A stretch of 64,000 nt of DNA from Struthidea cinerea. Lineage: Eukaryota; Chordata; Aves; Passeriformes; Corcoracidae. Numbering within the stretch: the stretch's first letter is position 1; every line of letters begins with the position of its first letter. Under the pieces are notes generated by a model, which saw only the letters and a list, made by a program, of their open reading frames with translations, ran no database searches and was not told the DNA's origin. The stretch is from the NCBI GenBank assembly GCA_013397865.1, contig VZTI01001783.1, positions 734,239-798,238 of the forward strand, written 5' to 3'. The position numbers and the translations under genes were made by a program. Positions 49,121-62,599 of this stretch are shown one piece after another.

Positions 49121-52100
49121 CCTGTGAGGTAATAAAATGATATACAGTGAAGCCACACACAGGACTGCAGAGTTTTGTCCTTTGTTATAAAGCCTAAAGG
49201 GTTCCTTTAGTCCAGGGTGAAGATTTCTGAGTGGCTGATTATATTGGTGCAGGATGATGTATTAATCTTTGCTCATAGAATAGATTTCAAGAACTCCATC
49301 ATGGGAAAATCTGTTAGCTGGCTTCTATCAGTGACAACTGTTTGTGTTTCCTCTGGGGCTCAGCTTTTGGCATTGTCATCCTAATTGTATGGGTTAAATC
49401 TCTGAATTTATAGAAACCAATTTGTGCACTTGTGCACTATTTCATCTTCTCTTCAAGTTCTTAAAACATTTCCAAATAATGCTGAATTTAACTTAGAAGG
49501 AGACAAGTGTTTCTGTTCTCATTTCACACATGGACAAATTATGACATGAATAAGTTTCCTGATGTAGGTAAGGGTGGCAGAAGAAGTTTTGACAGCAGTA
49601 GGGAAAGATTGCATTTAAACAGGAAAAGAACAATTTTCATATTACAGACACCTGAAAAATTAATTTCTTTGGCTTTCTCTTGCAGAAAAGAGCAATATGT
49701 TTAAGAGAAAATATGGAGAAATACATCACAAATGTCTTTTTTCCATTTGGCATCTAAAACACCCATATGGTTCAAATGTTTTTTTAACTTCTTAAAATTT
49801 ACATTGAAAAAATAAGATACACTAGGAGGTAATAAATACTTCCATTAAGTATTTAACTGTTAAAAAGTGTAATGATTAATTGTGTGGGTTTTTAAAAAAG
49901 TATTTAACCCTTTCTGTCACGAGAACTATGCAGATAAGTACAGAGAAAGAGACAATAGAGAGGAAAGGAATATTTCTTTTATTTTCTTTTCTTTCTACGC
50001 TTTCAGAGATAAGACATAAATTACAGTAAAGTTAACAGACACCAAGACCCTTTGACATTTGACACAAGAGCCTTTTCTCTTTAATTTGGCATCCTAATAA
50101 TGCTTGGAATCCCTCAGTTCAAGGAAGTCAGTGGCAGATGCTTTATTGTGTCTCTTGTTTCTCCTCTGGGGCTGTTACATTAGGTTAAAATATCACAAAT
50201 AGCTGCTATTAAAGTGTGAGTCACAGTAGCTATAATTTTTCATGACAGCCAAAGAAAATGTGACATGTTTAGGAAACTCTGTCATTGATGCTAACACTCA
50301 GATCTTCAGGCAAATGTTTAATGACATACTCAACATACTGTGCAAACTCTGCTATCTAACAAACAAAAGGTTACAACCAGAGAACTATAAATACTCGGAA
50401 ATGTCACTAAACAATAGGAGCTCTTTTCTTCCTGATCACTGAAGGCAAGATAGAAATCGGACTGATATGTGAACTGGAAAAAAAAGAGTCTTTTTACATA
50501 TGCAGTTATTTTTGTTTGGCTGCTCTAAATATGCTGTTTTAGCATATCTACCATCTGTGCTTAGTGCAGAAGCATGGCTTTCCTGTTTCAATTTGATTTA
50601 GGCTTTTTTCTGGCATTGAGCATCCAGTTCAACTTCTTTTATTCTACTGTACAGGGAAGTAGGAGGTAACTAACACACATATGAATACGCCCTCTGAGAC
50701 CGCATGGCACAAAGTAAGAAATCCTTTCTGCGAGTAGGGCAGTGCTACCTGTAACATTCCTCATGAGATTTCATGGGCTCATGGCTCACCTTTATTTACC
50801 TTCTTAAACTAGGCACCATGTAGTTATTCAATTCTTATGATTACTGTTAGAAATGGGGCTGTCTTAGGAGTACCCTAATGTCAAATAATGTATTGGGAAG
50901 ACCTATGACTTACACGAGTAGTGCAAAGTGCTACATTGTGATCTGAAAGTCATAGGACATGTTTAATACTACAATGTAAGTTTGTGGTCATTTAAAGTCA
51001 CTGGGGAATATCAGCAGTGTGGAGGAGATTATTATTCTGTTTCATCCACAAAGACCAGCAAGACTGTGAACAGTAGAAGTTTAGAATAAACCTGGTCAGG
51101 GAGCTGGGCTATAATGCTGTAAATGGCCATGGAAAATACCCATTTGGCTTCCCTCTGTTTCCTGTGGGGAGCAATTGATTTTGCGTTTCACTGGAGAGTG
51201 AGAGCGTTTGGTGAGGAATCAGACATGGGCTTTCAAACTGTTCAAATGTATGATGGGCCTTAATCATGGTATTATGACAGGTTAAGAGTTTAAGCCTGCA
51301 CAGCTTGGAGATGATGAAGCTGCCTGGGGATTGGAACTCACTGCAGCATATTAGCACCTAAATCAGGGTTATGAGATTGTGGACCAGGAGAAAGCTGCAC
51401 AAAAGAAGCAAGAGCAGAATGCCCTGTAGATTAAAGCAAAGGGAACAGTTTCATACATTTCTGTTCTCGGAGGTCGAGGATTGCTGATTGATTTCTTCAT
51501 CTCCAGAGAAAGCAATAAAGGGTTTCCATGTTTTAATTTAGAGGGGAATAGTATCACTTGTGCAGAATTCTCTCTTTCAGGCTGTGTCTACAGTTCCTGC
51601 AACAGGGAACGCAGCAACTGTAGGATTCATTGCGGTACTCTTATAAACCCATTCTCAGAGGAAAGCAAGGGCCTTTGCAGCAAAAGTCAGGGCTGGTATG
51701 AAACACATGGTGTTTTCCACCAGGTCAAAGTGGGCTGCTACAGCAGACACCGCTTGTCTGCTTTGCTGTGTTTCTAAAGAGCACAGCTGAGCTATTAAGC
51801 CACCCAAAAAGCAGCATGAGCTGAGATCTATGTCTGAGTTTGGGCTCTCACTCAAAGCACAGCATGGGGTGCTCCTCCTGTTACAAGTTTCTCTGCCCCA
51901 TATGGGTGCTTTCCTGGGCTTTCTACTCTTGGTGTCAGAGTTGCTTCAGTGCAAGGGATAATGTTTACCAGAGGGCAAATTTATAGCAGATAACAACTGT
52001 GATGTTTTTCAGCACAGTTTTAACAGCAGATCTGTGGTGTTCTCTTGCACACTGTGGGTATCTATTTCCAGATAAGTGTTTTGGGAAATTAATCCCCTCT

Positions 52101-55100
52101 GAGCTCTATGTAGCTCACACAAGTCATGCGAGGTCCAGAGGAAGATAGTGTTTAGAATTCACCTTGCTCCTCAGAATTTCCTATTTACACATTTTACAGC
52201 ACGTTTTCCTGAGCGCTGCAATATTGGATAACTAGATGTATGCTTTTCCACTTTGGCCAGGGAGAGCACATCAGGCAGCCTCATCACTGGACGGAACATT
52301 TGATTTCAATCTGGACAGATACTAGCTGTAAAAGAAGCTGAGGAGAGAACAATTTCAAGCTGAGTACAACTGCTTCAAGGAGATAACAAATGTCTTTTGC
52401 AATGGTAGTTAGAACACAGTGTAGAAACGGGAGGAAAGAGAAGGCGTTTCTTCCACTCTGCATTAGTACCATGACAACTAGGAAGAAGGATGAAGGCACA
52501 GCCCATCTTCAAATTAACGCAGAATGCAGGGCTAGACCTTTTTCCATATTCATCTGGCACGAAAGGCATCAATGAATAATATGCTTAATCATAGGAGTTT
52601 GCTTTTTGGCAAAAGGAGAAGCTTGAACCTGTAGATCTGAGGCTGGGCAGCCGCCTTTACATGGTAAGTGGGGTTGGGATTGTGATACATTTTCCTAAGT
52701 AATTCTATATTATCTGCATGTGAAAGTGTCATGAGGGTGCAGTTGTGAGTGATGTGTCCCAAACTGGAACAGAGAGGCTGATCTCACCCTTTACTAAAGT
52801 CTGAAAAGTTTAGGAATCTAAAAGAAAAAGTGGATAGTAGAGGCTATTCAGAGCAATAGGCATGTCTTGAAGGCTGTAGCAGTTATTCAAAGCAGCCATC
52901 AGTATGTCATTTTCAATGATTTCAAGAAAATGCAAACTATCCCAAAGCCCCTCCTAAAATATTTGGTGATCCCTTATGCCAGCACACTTGTGCAGAGGTG
53001 CACTTCTGGTATTAACGATGCCTTTGCAAGCGGCCAGAGAGGAGCACTGGGACCCCAGGAGGTCCCGGAGGCCCAGCATTGTGCTGCAAACAAAGTACAA
53101 CAGAGGAAGATTGGCAGACATTAGAGAATTACTGTCTGAGCTAACATCAATAGAAGCTTTGATGCAAGCCTCTTTCAGGGAATTACAGTAAAAGGTAGAA
53201 TGACTGAAGTTGAGGCAGGCTTAAACAGGCATTCAGATACAGTTACCGATAGAGATAAGAGACTTCAGGATCTTGAAAGCAAAGACCTGAAAAATAGATA
53301 ATTTGGAGAATTGAGGAAGAAGAAATAACACTAGGTTGAAAGAAATCCCAGACCTGACTGACATAAAGAAGGAGGAAAAATAGTGTTAAATTCCTGCAAA
53401 AGGAACTCTGGAGCAAGGGAGAGGGAGTTTTCTGGATATACGTAGGTGGGATACCTCATACACATGGTAGAGAGCTATAGGCTTTTGCTCTAGCACCCCT
53501 GGCTCTTGCACTATGCTGTACACCAGACCATACCAGTGAAAAAATAATGAACACTTAACAGGAATCATTAAACTGTGAAAAAAAGATAATCCCACTCAGA
53601 TTCTATGACAAATGAACATGGAGTTCAGCAGAGTAAGAGGGGAAGCATTGATTGGAGAAGTAGGATGCCCAGGAGTGAAGAGAGAACCCTAAATAAGCCT
53701 AGCATTCAGCTCATGGGGACTTGGGTGACACAAAATTGCAAGTCCGAATAGCCAAGACACAGAGCTTGAAGCTTCCCGTGGAAGGTGAGGGAGCTGAGTG
53801 TCATGCTGCAGCACACGGGCATGAGTTCCCTATCTCTGTGTTACCTGGGAGCCCGTAGCCAGCTCTTCAGCACAGAGACACACACATTCTTTTTAATAGC
53901 ACGAAGCATGGCTCATTTCTTCCTGCAAAAGTATGACAGCTGAGAGGAGAGAAAGAGGAGGGGACTGTGTCCAACCATATCTGCCCACAAATGAGGAGAC
54001 CTGAGGTATTTCAACCCCACTTTTCCCAACCCAGAAGCACCATTCCCAGCACTGCTTTTCAATTTTCTGTTGAAAAGTCATAGTCCCAGGAGCAGTGATT
54101 AAAATGCTGGCCTCTTCACTCCTGAAGAAGTACAGATAATTTTAGGATACAGGTGTGTTCCTTCTTTTCCCTTTTCTCTAGCCCAATAAATCCTGAGGTT
54201 TGAAGGAGATCTGAATCCCCTCGGACAGAAGGAGAAGGAGTACAGGTTTCCTTTTTCCTGTGAGAATGTGATAGCCATTAGGTCAATACACACTAAGATC
54301 TTGGATTGCATTTCTGACAGAAAAGAAGGTTTGGAACATCTCTCTTTTACGAAACATAAAATTCTGTTGCTATGTTTCAGGCATAGTCTGAGAATATCTA
54401 GCAAACCATGTTTCTAAGGGTCTGGGCAGTGAGACATCTGGCTTATGTGACAGCTAGTCCATCCTGTAAAGATGGAAGAAGCTGAGCACCAATGTAAATA
54501 ATTAAAAAAAGGTTTTAGTTCGCCTAAGGTATACTTGCACAGAGACTACTAGAACTGCAGTTTTGTGTTGTTTTCAGTAAGTTCTTCCTAGGTTTAGGAA
54601 GATTTTTGGATTTCAGCAGCTTAAAATCGTTCCTTGATCCTAAGAGTTGCATTATCACCTTTAGTCTTCAGCAAAACTGAAGAAATCACCATTTCCTACA
54701 CTTAGAGGGATATTTTGATGGGTGTTAAACAGGGTATACCTCAGAGGTGTAATCACAAAGTGTATTTCATTTGCAAGTAGTTATTCCCATCTAGGCAAAA
54801 CTGATGGATAAAGTAGTTTTAAAAGCTCAGATGGCACACTAAGATTAACAGCTGACATTGTAGTAGTTCAGATCCTGGATGAAAAACAGCTAGGAAAGTT
54901 TAACAGAAATAAATATGAAGGAATATGTGAGGAAATAGTAGACGACTAAAAAGAGCAGGAGGAAAAGCCTTACTGAGTCATTAAACAGAGTAAGGGGTTG
55001 ACTTGCAGCCCTGTTAAGTTTCCTGGAATCCCAGCAAATTTCAAAATCAATAGAAGCCTATCTTTAATTGACTTGAAACCTAACAAAGACAAATTTGATT

Positions 55101-57688
55101 TTGCCTCTCATAGCCCTGTCTACTAGTTCTTTATTGATGCTGAGATATTCACCAATGTACTGGCCAATAGTCTGGACTCTCTGCCTGATTAGTTAGTGGA
55201 AAGCTCAGAAACTGTTTCCAAGGGCGTTAATTAGCAGGTAATATACGAAGAGGTGCAACTCTATGAAAGGTATGCCGTTGTCCAGTGATGTAAAGGAAGT
55301 CTTAAAAGGACCCAAATCAAGTGATTTAGAGGGGAGTCTTGGATTGCATGGATAATGGGAAAGTATCCCATGTATTAGATCAATAGGTATGGTTTCTTTA
55401 TAAAACTCCTTTGACTGAAGGCAAAGTTAACCACAATTCTTTGTGTTTTCGGCATATACTTCTTTTCTGTGATAGTCTTGTCACTTTTGCAGAAGTTAGC
55501 ACAAAAATTCCATCTTGCAGGTATAATACACAGCAGGTTTGGAGAATGAAGTTACACAGAATATAAATGACATTTTAATGATGATTGCTGACCCACTTCT
55601 TGGCAGGCCACTGTAATGAAAGAAATTAGGAAAGAATTCGTGAAGTTTATAGAAAATCCAGGGCTTAGTCAATTAAGCCAAACTTCTAGCATTAGTATTT
55701 CAAACAAGTCAGGCTACTCACAAATCATTACATGACAAATGTGAACTCAGTGAGAAAAATCTTAATCAGCTCCTAAGGAGTTTCTAGCATCTGCCTCCTG
55801 GGAAAAAGATGTGATGCAAATTGCGTTTCTGCATCAGAAAAAAGTGGAAAAGATCTAATACAAAGGAACAAGCCAATAATACTGTGAACTGCTAGAAAGA
55901 AATAAATGAATCTTCTCACTATGAGTACTATTTCAGACATTTCCACTGTTTCTCCTTATTCACTTGGAGAGGAATTGTAGTCCTCCATTTTAGCTATCAT
56001 TTAAGCAGAGGAGTATGTCTTCTTCAAGTCAAGTATTTATTAATGTAGAGCAGAACTGAGAAGAAGAACAAAAGGTATTTAGAGCATTAATCCTCACCAA
56101 CTGTGAGTGCAGCTGGATCATAACACATCCCTTTGGAAAAGACCCCAGTACCTGGGTATACAGCCAGGCAATTTATACATCTGTTCCTGTATCAGCTAAT
56201 ACTTCAGCAGTCTAAGAGTGCTAGAAGGCAGTCTTAAACACAACAGTTCTTTTTTCTATTTATGTCATCGATGCCAGTAAAAGGTAATTAAGTATGGATG
56301 TAGCTGGGCTCTAAACATCTCATCACTGAGTCCTGGAGGGCAGGCCAAAAACCAGAATGGAAATGTTTGGAGTATTTTGTTATACAATCGATAAAATCAA
56401 GACCAGAACCAAACAACAAAAAAGACAAATATTTAAGAGTCTGAAAAGAGAGGAATGTTTTCCAAGCAGGGACACTGCCGTACCTCCAAAATGCAACATG
56501 CTCTTCTGCACCCTGACAGGCAGGTGAACACAAAGCCAAGCTGTCCATGCAGCACCTCTGCATGTCTCACTCCTGCAGTCTAACCCAGTGAGCTCATGAG
56601 CCCACCACTTACCAGGACTCGCAAAAACAAGCAGAAAAGCAAGCAGCATTGCCTTGGATTAAGAGCTCTCTCTGGATACCACTGTTCCTATTGTCAAGTG
56701 TAGTTTGGAGCCATAGATCTCACATGGCTCCAGAAACGTTGTAGTGGGGAGGGTACACAGCCCTGTGTGCCTCACACATGCCTGCCCTCTTCCCTTGTCT
56801 TAATGAACTGAATATTTATTGTGGGAAGAGGAGAGCTGACGCGCAAGAGGCATTTCACTTCATCTGGCAGCAAGGGTGGTGGGCTGCTGGTTTCAGCAAC
56901 AGAATTATTTGATGTGGATTGAAAACAGAGAAGCTCACAGTTTTGTCATGTGAGTCAGCCACTGAGTGCTGCTACACCAGAGAGGACAGTATTTCTTCTT
57001 CCCTTCTGTCCTGAGGCTGCCGCCAGCCTGATGACAGGAGCAGTGACTTTGGAAGAGCAGTTGAGGTGGGAACCACAGTCCCCTAGGCAAAGTGACTGGC
57101 TGATCCTGGGAATCAGGACACATCTTGATCCATCCCTTTCCTTGTGCCACTGTAAGTGTCAGCTTTAAGACACATCCTCTCTTCAGTTTTTCCTCTTAAC
57201 TGCTTGAGACACATCCTTCCATCCTAAAATTTAGGCTATGCAACATTTATGGTCCCTCTGTGGATTTGGCCATAAAACTGTTGCTTTCTGGATAGTGAAA
57301 TTGTGCCAAATCTTTAGCACAAGTACAAGCAGCTCAGCATTGTTTTCCCATTTGCCAACAGGCTGAAATTGCACTTCTTTCATGCCATTTAAGATGTTAA
57401 GCAGATAAGCTTTTTACTGGCTTGTCTTTTAAGCAGAAGCATTCACAGCAAGTTCTGAATCCAGAGTCTCAAATCATTTCCCAGGGCTTCCTTCATGCCC
57501 CAAATCCCAAATTATCTTCTAGCCAGCATAACTGCTGTCATTGAGCCTGATAATTTTTTTGCCCTCAGCTCTTCATTTCCCTTACATTTCAGAAGCAGTG
57601 CAGAAATGCAGGTGCAGGGTAAAACAAGCTTAATTTACTGTGGCAAATAATGCAAGGAATTTCTTTCATGGATTATTCATTTTATACA

Positions 57689-57718
57689 ATTATTATTGCA
57701 TTTGAATGCAATAATAAT
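57689..57718. repeat. 14-bp perfect near-palindrome
   Basis: ATTATTATTGCATT (57689-57702), a 2-base centre TG, and its exact reverse complement (57705-57718). It is almost a continuous palindrome of 30 bases and could extrude as a cruciform. No repeat family is recognised. Confidence 0.93.
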
Positions 57719-58735
57719 CTCATTCTTTTAAATTTACCTGAAGCTGCAGTATTTGCAGTTTGCTGTGTTAGAAAGTCAGAGAATTCAGGGGACTTACTGC
57801 ATAATTTAAGCCTCTTTGTCACAGACTGGACAGGTTCTTACCCATTGGAATTATGGGGAAACAGATAATTAGCAATATCTATGGTAACTTCAAGGTGGTT
57901 ACTGGATAGGAGCTAACTTCTAGCAGACACTAAAGAGAGGGGCAGTGAAAAACTAATTAGCATTCAAAATACTTTAAACAAGGGATGTCACAGTCTGGGC
58001 AAGAAGGGGACACGTACTCTTCCATCTAGCTGTATAGCTACATCAAATACCCATATAAATGATAATAGGTTATATTCCACACAAAAGAAGACAGACATTG
58101 AATAAAGAAGACATTTAATTGTACATGCATCTTTCAGTGTTGGAGAGTGTCTCTTGAACTTATCTGCATCCCACAAGCCTGTTTTGGGGGCTGAAATTAT
58201 GATGAGTTAATGGATCAGTTTTATTAATATCAAAGCCAGAAACCAGCAGGCAAATAAATTTTATCCATACATGGATACAGGAGAAAGCTCATGGTTAAAG
58301 TGATAATTAATGCAACATGGCAATTAATGCAATACCTAAAGATAACAAAGGTGAATGGTACCAATAGAGATGAAAGGACTTCTGAGGTCACAATGTGAAG
58401 ACAGAACAGAAAAAATCCCACAAGAATAAGAACTAGAGACTTGGATCACTCCCTTCTTTTCTCACGGCTACTCCAAAGTACCTTCTTTTATTTGCTTTGA
58501 TATAATACCATTATGTGAGATAGATTTAGCTGGGTTAACAGTTACAGACTATTACCCAGTTTAAGACAATAATTATCTGACATTTTGCTACAGGTAGAAA
58601 AGGGATGAAAGGTTTGTCTCAGTTTGACCATATGATTGGCCTGAAGAGATTTACAGGAATACTTTCATCGATATGGCAGTATTTGTGTCATCAGATAGTT
58701 CAAGGCATGCAGTGCTATCACAAGTTAGATGAAGC
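57719..58735. other. Non-coding stretch before a CR1 copy
   Basis: No gene. The word AATTAATGCAA is present twice in the interval 58305-58332. The last 100 bases could be a decayed 5' continuation of the CR1 that follows. Confidence 0.5.
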
Positions 58736-60826
58736 ACGTGACTGGAAAAGTCAGCTTGGATTCACCAAGGAAAAATCATAGTTAACTAACCTGGTCGCCT
58801 TCTAGGACAAAGTAACCTGCTTGGTTGATGTGGAGCAAGTGGTGGACATTGTCTACCTGGATTTCTCCAATGCTTTTGACACTGTTTCCCACAGTCTACT
58901 CCTGTAGAAACTGATAGGTGAGGCTCTAGACAAGTGGTCTGTGCAGTGGGTGGGGATCTGGCTGCCAGGCTGTACCCAGAGGACAGTGATAGATAGATCC
59001 TTTTCAAACTGGCAACCTGCCACAAGTTGGTTCCCAAGGGATCGATATTGTGCCTGGTATGGTTTAAGACTTTCATAAGTGATCTGCAAGATGGGATTGA
59101 GTGTACGCTTCCAATTATACCAAACTGAGTGGGGAAGTGGACACTTCAGAAGGGGGAGTCACCCTGCAGAAAGATCTGGATGGACTGGAAGACTGGTCTA
59201 ACAAGGACAAGTGTAAGGTCTTGCACCTGGGAAAACATAATCCACGAGTGCAGCACAAGCTGGGATCTACCTAGCTGAGGAGCAGCCCGGTGAAAAGGGA
59301 CCTGGGGATCCTGGTGGACAACAAGCTCCATGTGAGCAAATTGGGCTGCTGTGGCAGACAGCGCTAACAGAATGCTGGGCTGCATCAAGGGCATTACCAG
59401 CCCTTATGACATTATAAAGAAGTCAGTATCCCACTCAACACTTGTCAGGCCACATCAGGAATACCATGTTCAGTTTTGGTCCATGCTACACAAGAAGATG
59501 TGGACAGGCTGGAGATGATCCAGAGAAAGGCTATAAAAGGACTGCAAAGCTCGGTGTGAGTAAAGGCTGAGTGAACTGGATTTGTTCAGTCTCAAGAAGA
59601 GAAGGCTTAAAGGAGGCATTAGCACCATGTTCTAGTATTTAAAGGATGGCTGTAAAAAAGATAGAGACCCTGTTTTTCCAAGGAATCACATGGAAAAGAT
59701 GAGGGGTAATGGGTTACTTTAGGGACATTCCCATTGGGCACATGTCAGAGACTGAAATGGTTCATGCCTTAAATATTGTTATGAAGGAGTTTTGCCCATT
59801 ATAGCAAAAGCCATATAAAGAAGCTACAACCACTGTAGCCCAACCCTCCCTGAAGACCTCTGACTGGAAGTTTGGACTGTTAAGTGGAGTTAAGCCACCT
59901 AGATAAGATAAAGGGAACACTATTGTTCAATCATCTCAGTTCTAGGGAGAAGTAAACAAGGCTGAGAGAAAGGAATGCATCCACAAGAAAGCCAGACCCA
60001 GCAGAAAATCATCCCTGGCTGGGTTTGTGGTGGGGGAGGCCACATCCCACAGAGGCCAGGTTAACATCCATCCTCCCTTGCACAAACTGGAACCCCCACC
60101 AGGAAGGCCACATCCAATGGGGCATTCACATGAGAAGCAGCTGAGGGGGTGTCATAATCCATCAAACACCCCCCCGAAGTGCTCCCCAGACTTATTCTTG
60201 AGGCATTGCTCCATAGGAATGCCTGTGATGCAAAATGATGCAACAGATCCAGAGTCTGTTGCCAGAGACTGTATCAAACTTGGCCCACTCTCCCAGGGAG
60301 GTACCTGGGCGTTCCCACCTGGCCTGAGTATATATTAATCCACTGGATTCTTTGTTTTTTGGGGGACCCTCACCACCAAGAAGACCAGCTGGAGAGGATC
60401 ATGAGGATCATGGGGACACCAGTGGGATCCACGGAGTGGTGATATTTTCTTTAATCTGTCTCTGCCACTATCTTTCTGTCCCCCCACCTCTTTCTATTTC
60501 TTTCTCTTCCTTTTTCTCTCTCTCGCTCTCTGTCTCCTATTTACTACTAAATAAGATCCATACTATTGACTTTGGCATATGGTCTCATTTGCACCTTAAT
60601 TTGGGCAGAGGCATTTCTATTAATTTTACGAACTGGACCGTAACAGCAAAAGAGGAACATTTTTCACAATGAGAATAAACAGCCATTGGAATAACCTCCC
60701 CAGGGAAGTGGTAGATTCAGCTGGACAGACTGTTGGGCCATCTTGTCTAGACTGTGTTTTTGCCAAGAAAGGTTGGACCAGATGATCCTTGAGGTCCCTT
60801 CCAACCTGGTATTCTATGATTCTATG
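58736..60826 (+). mobile_element. CR1 LINE, split by a solo LTR
   Basis: This is a plus-strand CR1 relic in two pieces, about 58736-59742 and 60646-60826. The first holds decayed ORF2 reverse transcriptase. The motif A region reads VVDIVYLDFSNAFDTVSHS (58840-58895), followed by an early stop at 58905-58907. The motif C region near 59100-59130 has lost its aspartates. Further on are the recognisable VLHLGKHN-like and connection segments. The second piece is the 3' end: a FFTMRINSHWNNLPREVV-like segment, GATGATCCTTGAGGTCCCTT, CCAACCTGGT and two perfect ATTCTATG octamers at 60811-60826. The intact tail makes it one of the better-preserved 3' ends here. Coding capacity is destroyed. Confidence 0.93.
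59743..60645 (+). mobile_element. Solo LTR (903 bp) inside CR1
   Basis: This block begins TGTCAGAGACTG and ends ACCGTAACA, with TG...CA termini, and sits exactly between two contiguous parts of a CR1. Flanking 5-mers are GCACA (59738-59742) and GCAAA (60646-60650), a probable 5-bp target duplication with one change. A TATATATTAA word (60329-60338) is followed by a long pyrimidine-rich tract (about 60470-60540) and a variant polyadenylation word AATAAG (60550-60555). It contains no viral gene. Orientation is plus on the basis of these signals. The family is not recognised. The larger size, imperfect duplication and 5-bp length suggest a different retroviral group from the two 6-bp LTRs. Confidence 0.82.
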
Positions 60827-62599
60827 AAAGACCATGCCTGCTCTCCACTTGCTAATCAAGGTAATTGTAATCAAGGTCCACGATCCATGAAGAGCTGCTA
60901 AAACAACAAAGACGGAATGGTTTTAATTTTCTTGCTCCTACAGGAATGCTTCCAAATGAAACTGTTTCTAGCAACAGGCAACACTTAAAAATGCAGGACC
61001 ATATTAAATCCAAAATTATAGCCAGCCGAATATCAGTGTGGCATATTTTTTAAGCAATGGGGCTATAGGGGAAAAATGGATGGGCTATGTTCCCATACCA
61101 CTGCTGGTACTGTCACATACTAATCTTAACTTACATGTTATAATTTGTTTACTCAACCTCATCAAAATTCTGATTTAGATGACAGTAATGTAATTTTGGA
61201 CTTCAAGATCATCATGTTCCTCTGCTTCAGGCCAAAGACAAAGAAGAACATTTGGTTCCAAATCACTGATAGCTTTTGCTCAAAGGTCTGGCATAAAACA
61301 AATAAATATGCCAGAATGGCATTTATTTCCCGCTTACATGCAACAAATAAACTCTCACTTGTTTAAAAGGAAACTTCATATTATTATGACATTAGAAAAT
61401 CTTCTAAAGCTTTCTTGTGAAGCTACACACAGTGACCTCAGCTAAAGATGGACCAACCATAGATAATTGAGTTCACAGATCTTGCAATAGATAAGACCTC
61501 CTAATTTTTAAATGCTTTTAGGTTAATTACATTATTTACTCATTAGGAATGCTTTGTATTTACAGAGACCACCATTCTGTGTGCACACAAGGTCTCGGGG
61601 AATAATGAAGTTCCCCCCCTCCCCTTACCCAAAACCCCTCAGAGGCAGCTGCACTCCACTACCTTCTCAGGAGCAGGGTTGGGTAGGGAAAGAGGGCAGA
61701 GGAGAGGGCACTACATTACTGCTACAGTGGCATTGCTTGTTCCTCCGTCTACACTACAGGTTTGCCACTACTGCCCACGAATAATGTAATAATCTGAATC
61801 CTACACCTGTGAGGGAATTTTTTTTTGTATAAGAACTGCATGGCACAGCCAAGAGAGGATTAAATTGAAGCAGCATAGGGAAGGTTGGTAGATGGTAGAG
61901 ACTCCTAACATGGGGACATGGACTCTAAGGGCTACCTTCCTACAGTTGTACAGGATCACTAAAGTTACTAAAACCCCCAAATTTAAAATATTCTAATTCA
62001 GAAGACATGGCAAAGTGAATTTATTTTCAGTTTTATTGTGGGACATGAAGATAAATAAATCACTGGGCTGGAAGAATGTGCTTGTATAGAGATCAAAATT
62101 GTGATGATAACATTTATTGTGGCCGAAGAGTAGGGCAGTCTGGAACATACAGATCAGGTATTTTTGAAGGAGTTAAAAGACAAAAAAGTCAACTAGGAAA
62201 AAAAAATAGTTGTAAAACTCAATTTAGATTTCTTCAAGAAGGTTTGTTATATGGCAAGAAAGCTATGAGTTCACAGTAAAGAGAGAAGGAACTTTGTCCC
62301 TAGATGCTTTTATTGCAGGTGTGAATTGAAAGAAGCCATCACGAATGGGAGAAATCCAACAGAATGAAACAAAAGAGAAAGAAAGAAACAGATAATAACC
62401 AATATATTTTATGAAGTGAACATAATTGATAAGAGAAGCTAATAACATCATGTCTCTGGGCAACACATAATGAGAAGCTTTTTAAAAGTATAGTAGGAAC
62501 AAATGAAATCCCAGCAGTAATACAAACCCATAACTAGAAATGATAATGCCATTAATAATGAGACAGGAAATGCAGGAGTGTACAATAAATAAATCCCTG
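60827..62599. other. Non-coding stretch
   Basis: No gene. A short C-rich patch at 61613-61640 and a G-rich patch near 61676-61705 occur in otherwise A+T-rich sequence. Confidence 0.55.

Larger units (their letters stand above)
47229..57688. other. Long non-coding stretch, no gene recognised
   Basis: Ten kilobases without a supported gene. Several frames look mildly protein-like, for example 52976-53191, which ends in RLADIRELLSELTSIEALMQ, and 51481-51777, which is cysteine-rich. None has a recognisable domain, and the first overlaps another open frame. A pyrimidine tract lies at about 47695-47730. Confidence 0.55.

Noticed and set aside
51481..51777. Cysteine-rich frame preceded by TCTCTTTCAG, considered as a defensin-type exon
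   Set aside because: Cysteine spacing does not match beta-defensins and there is no paired signal-peptide exon nearby.
52867..53191. Two overlapping frames with charged, helix-like sequence
   Set aside because: Both frames are open over the same interval and neither matches a known family. There is not enough support to call a gene or pseudogene.
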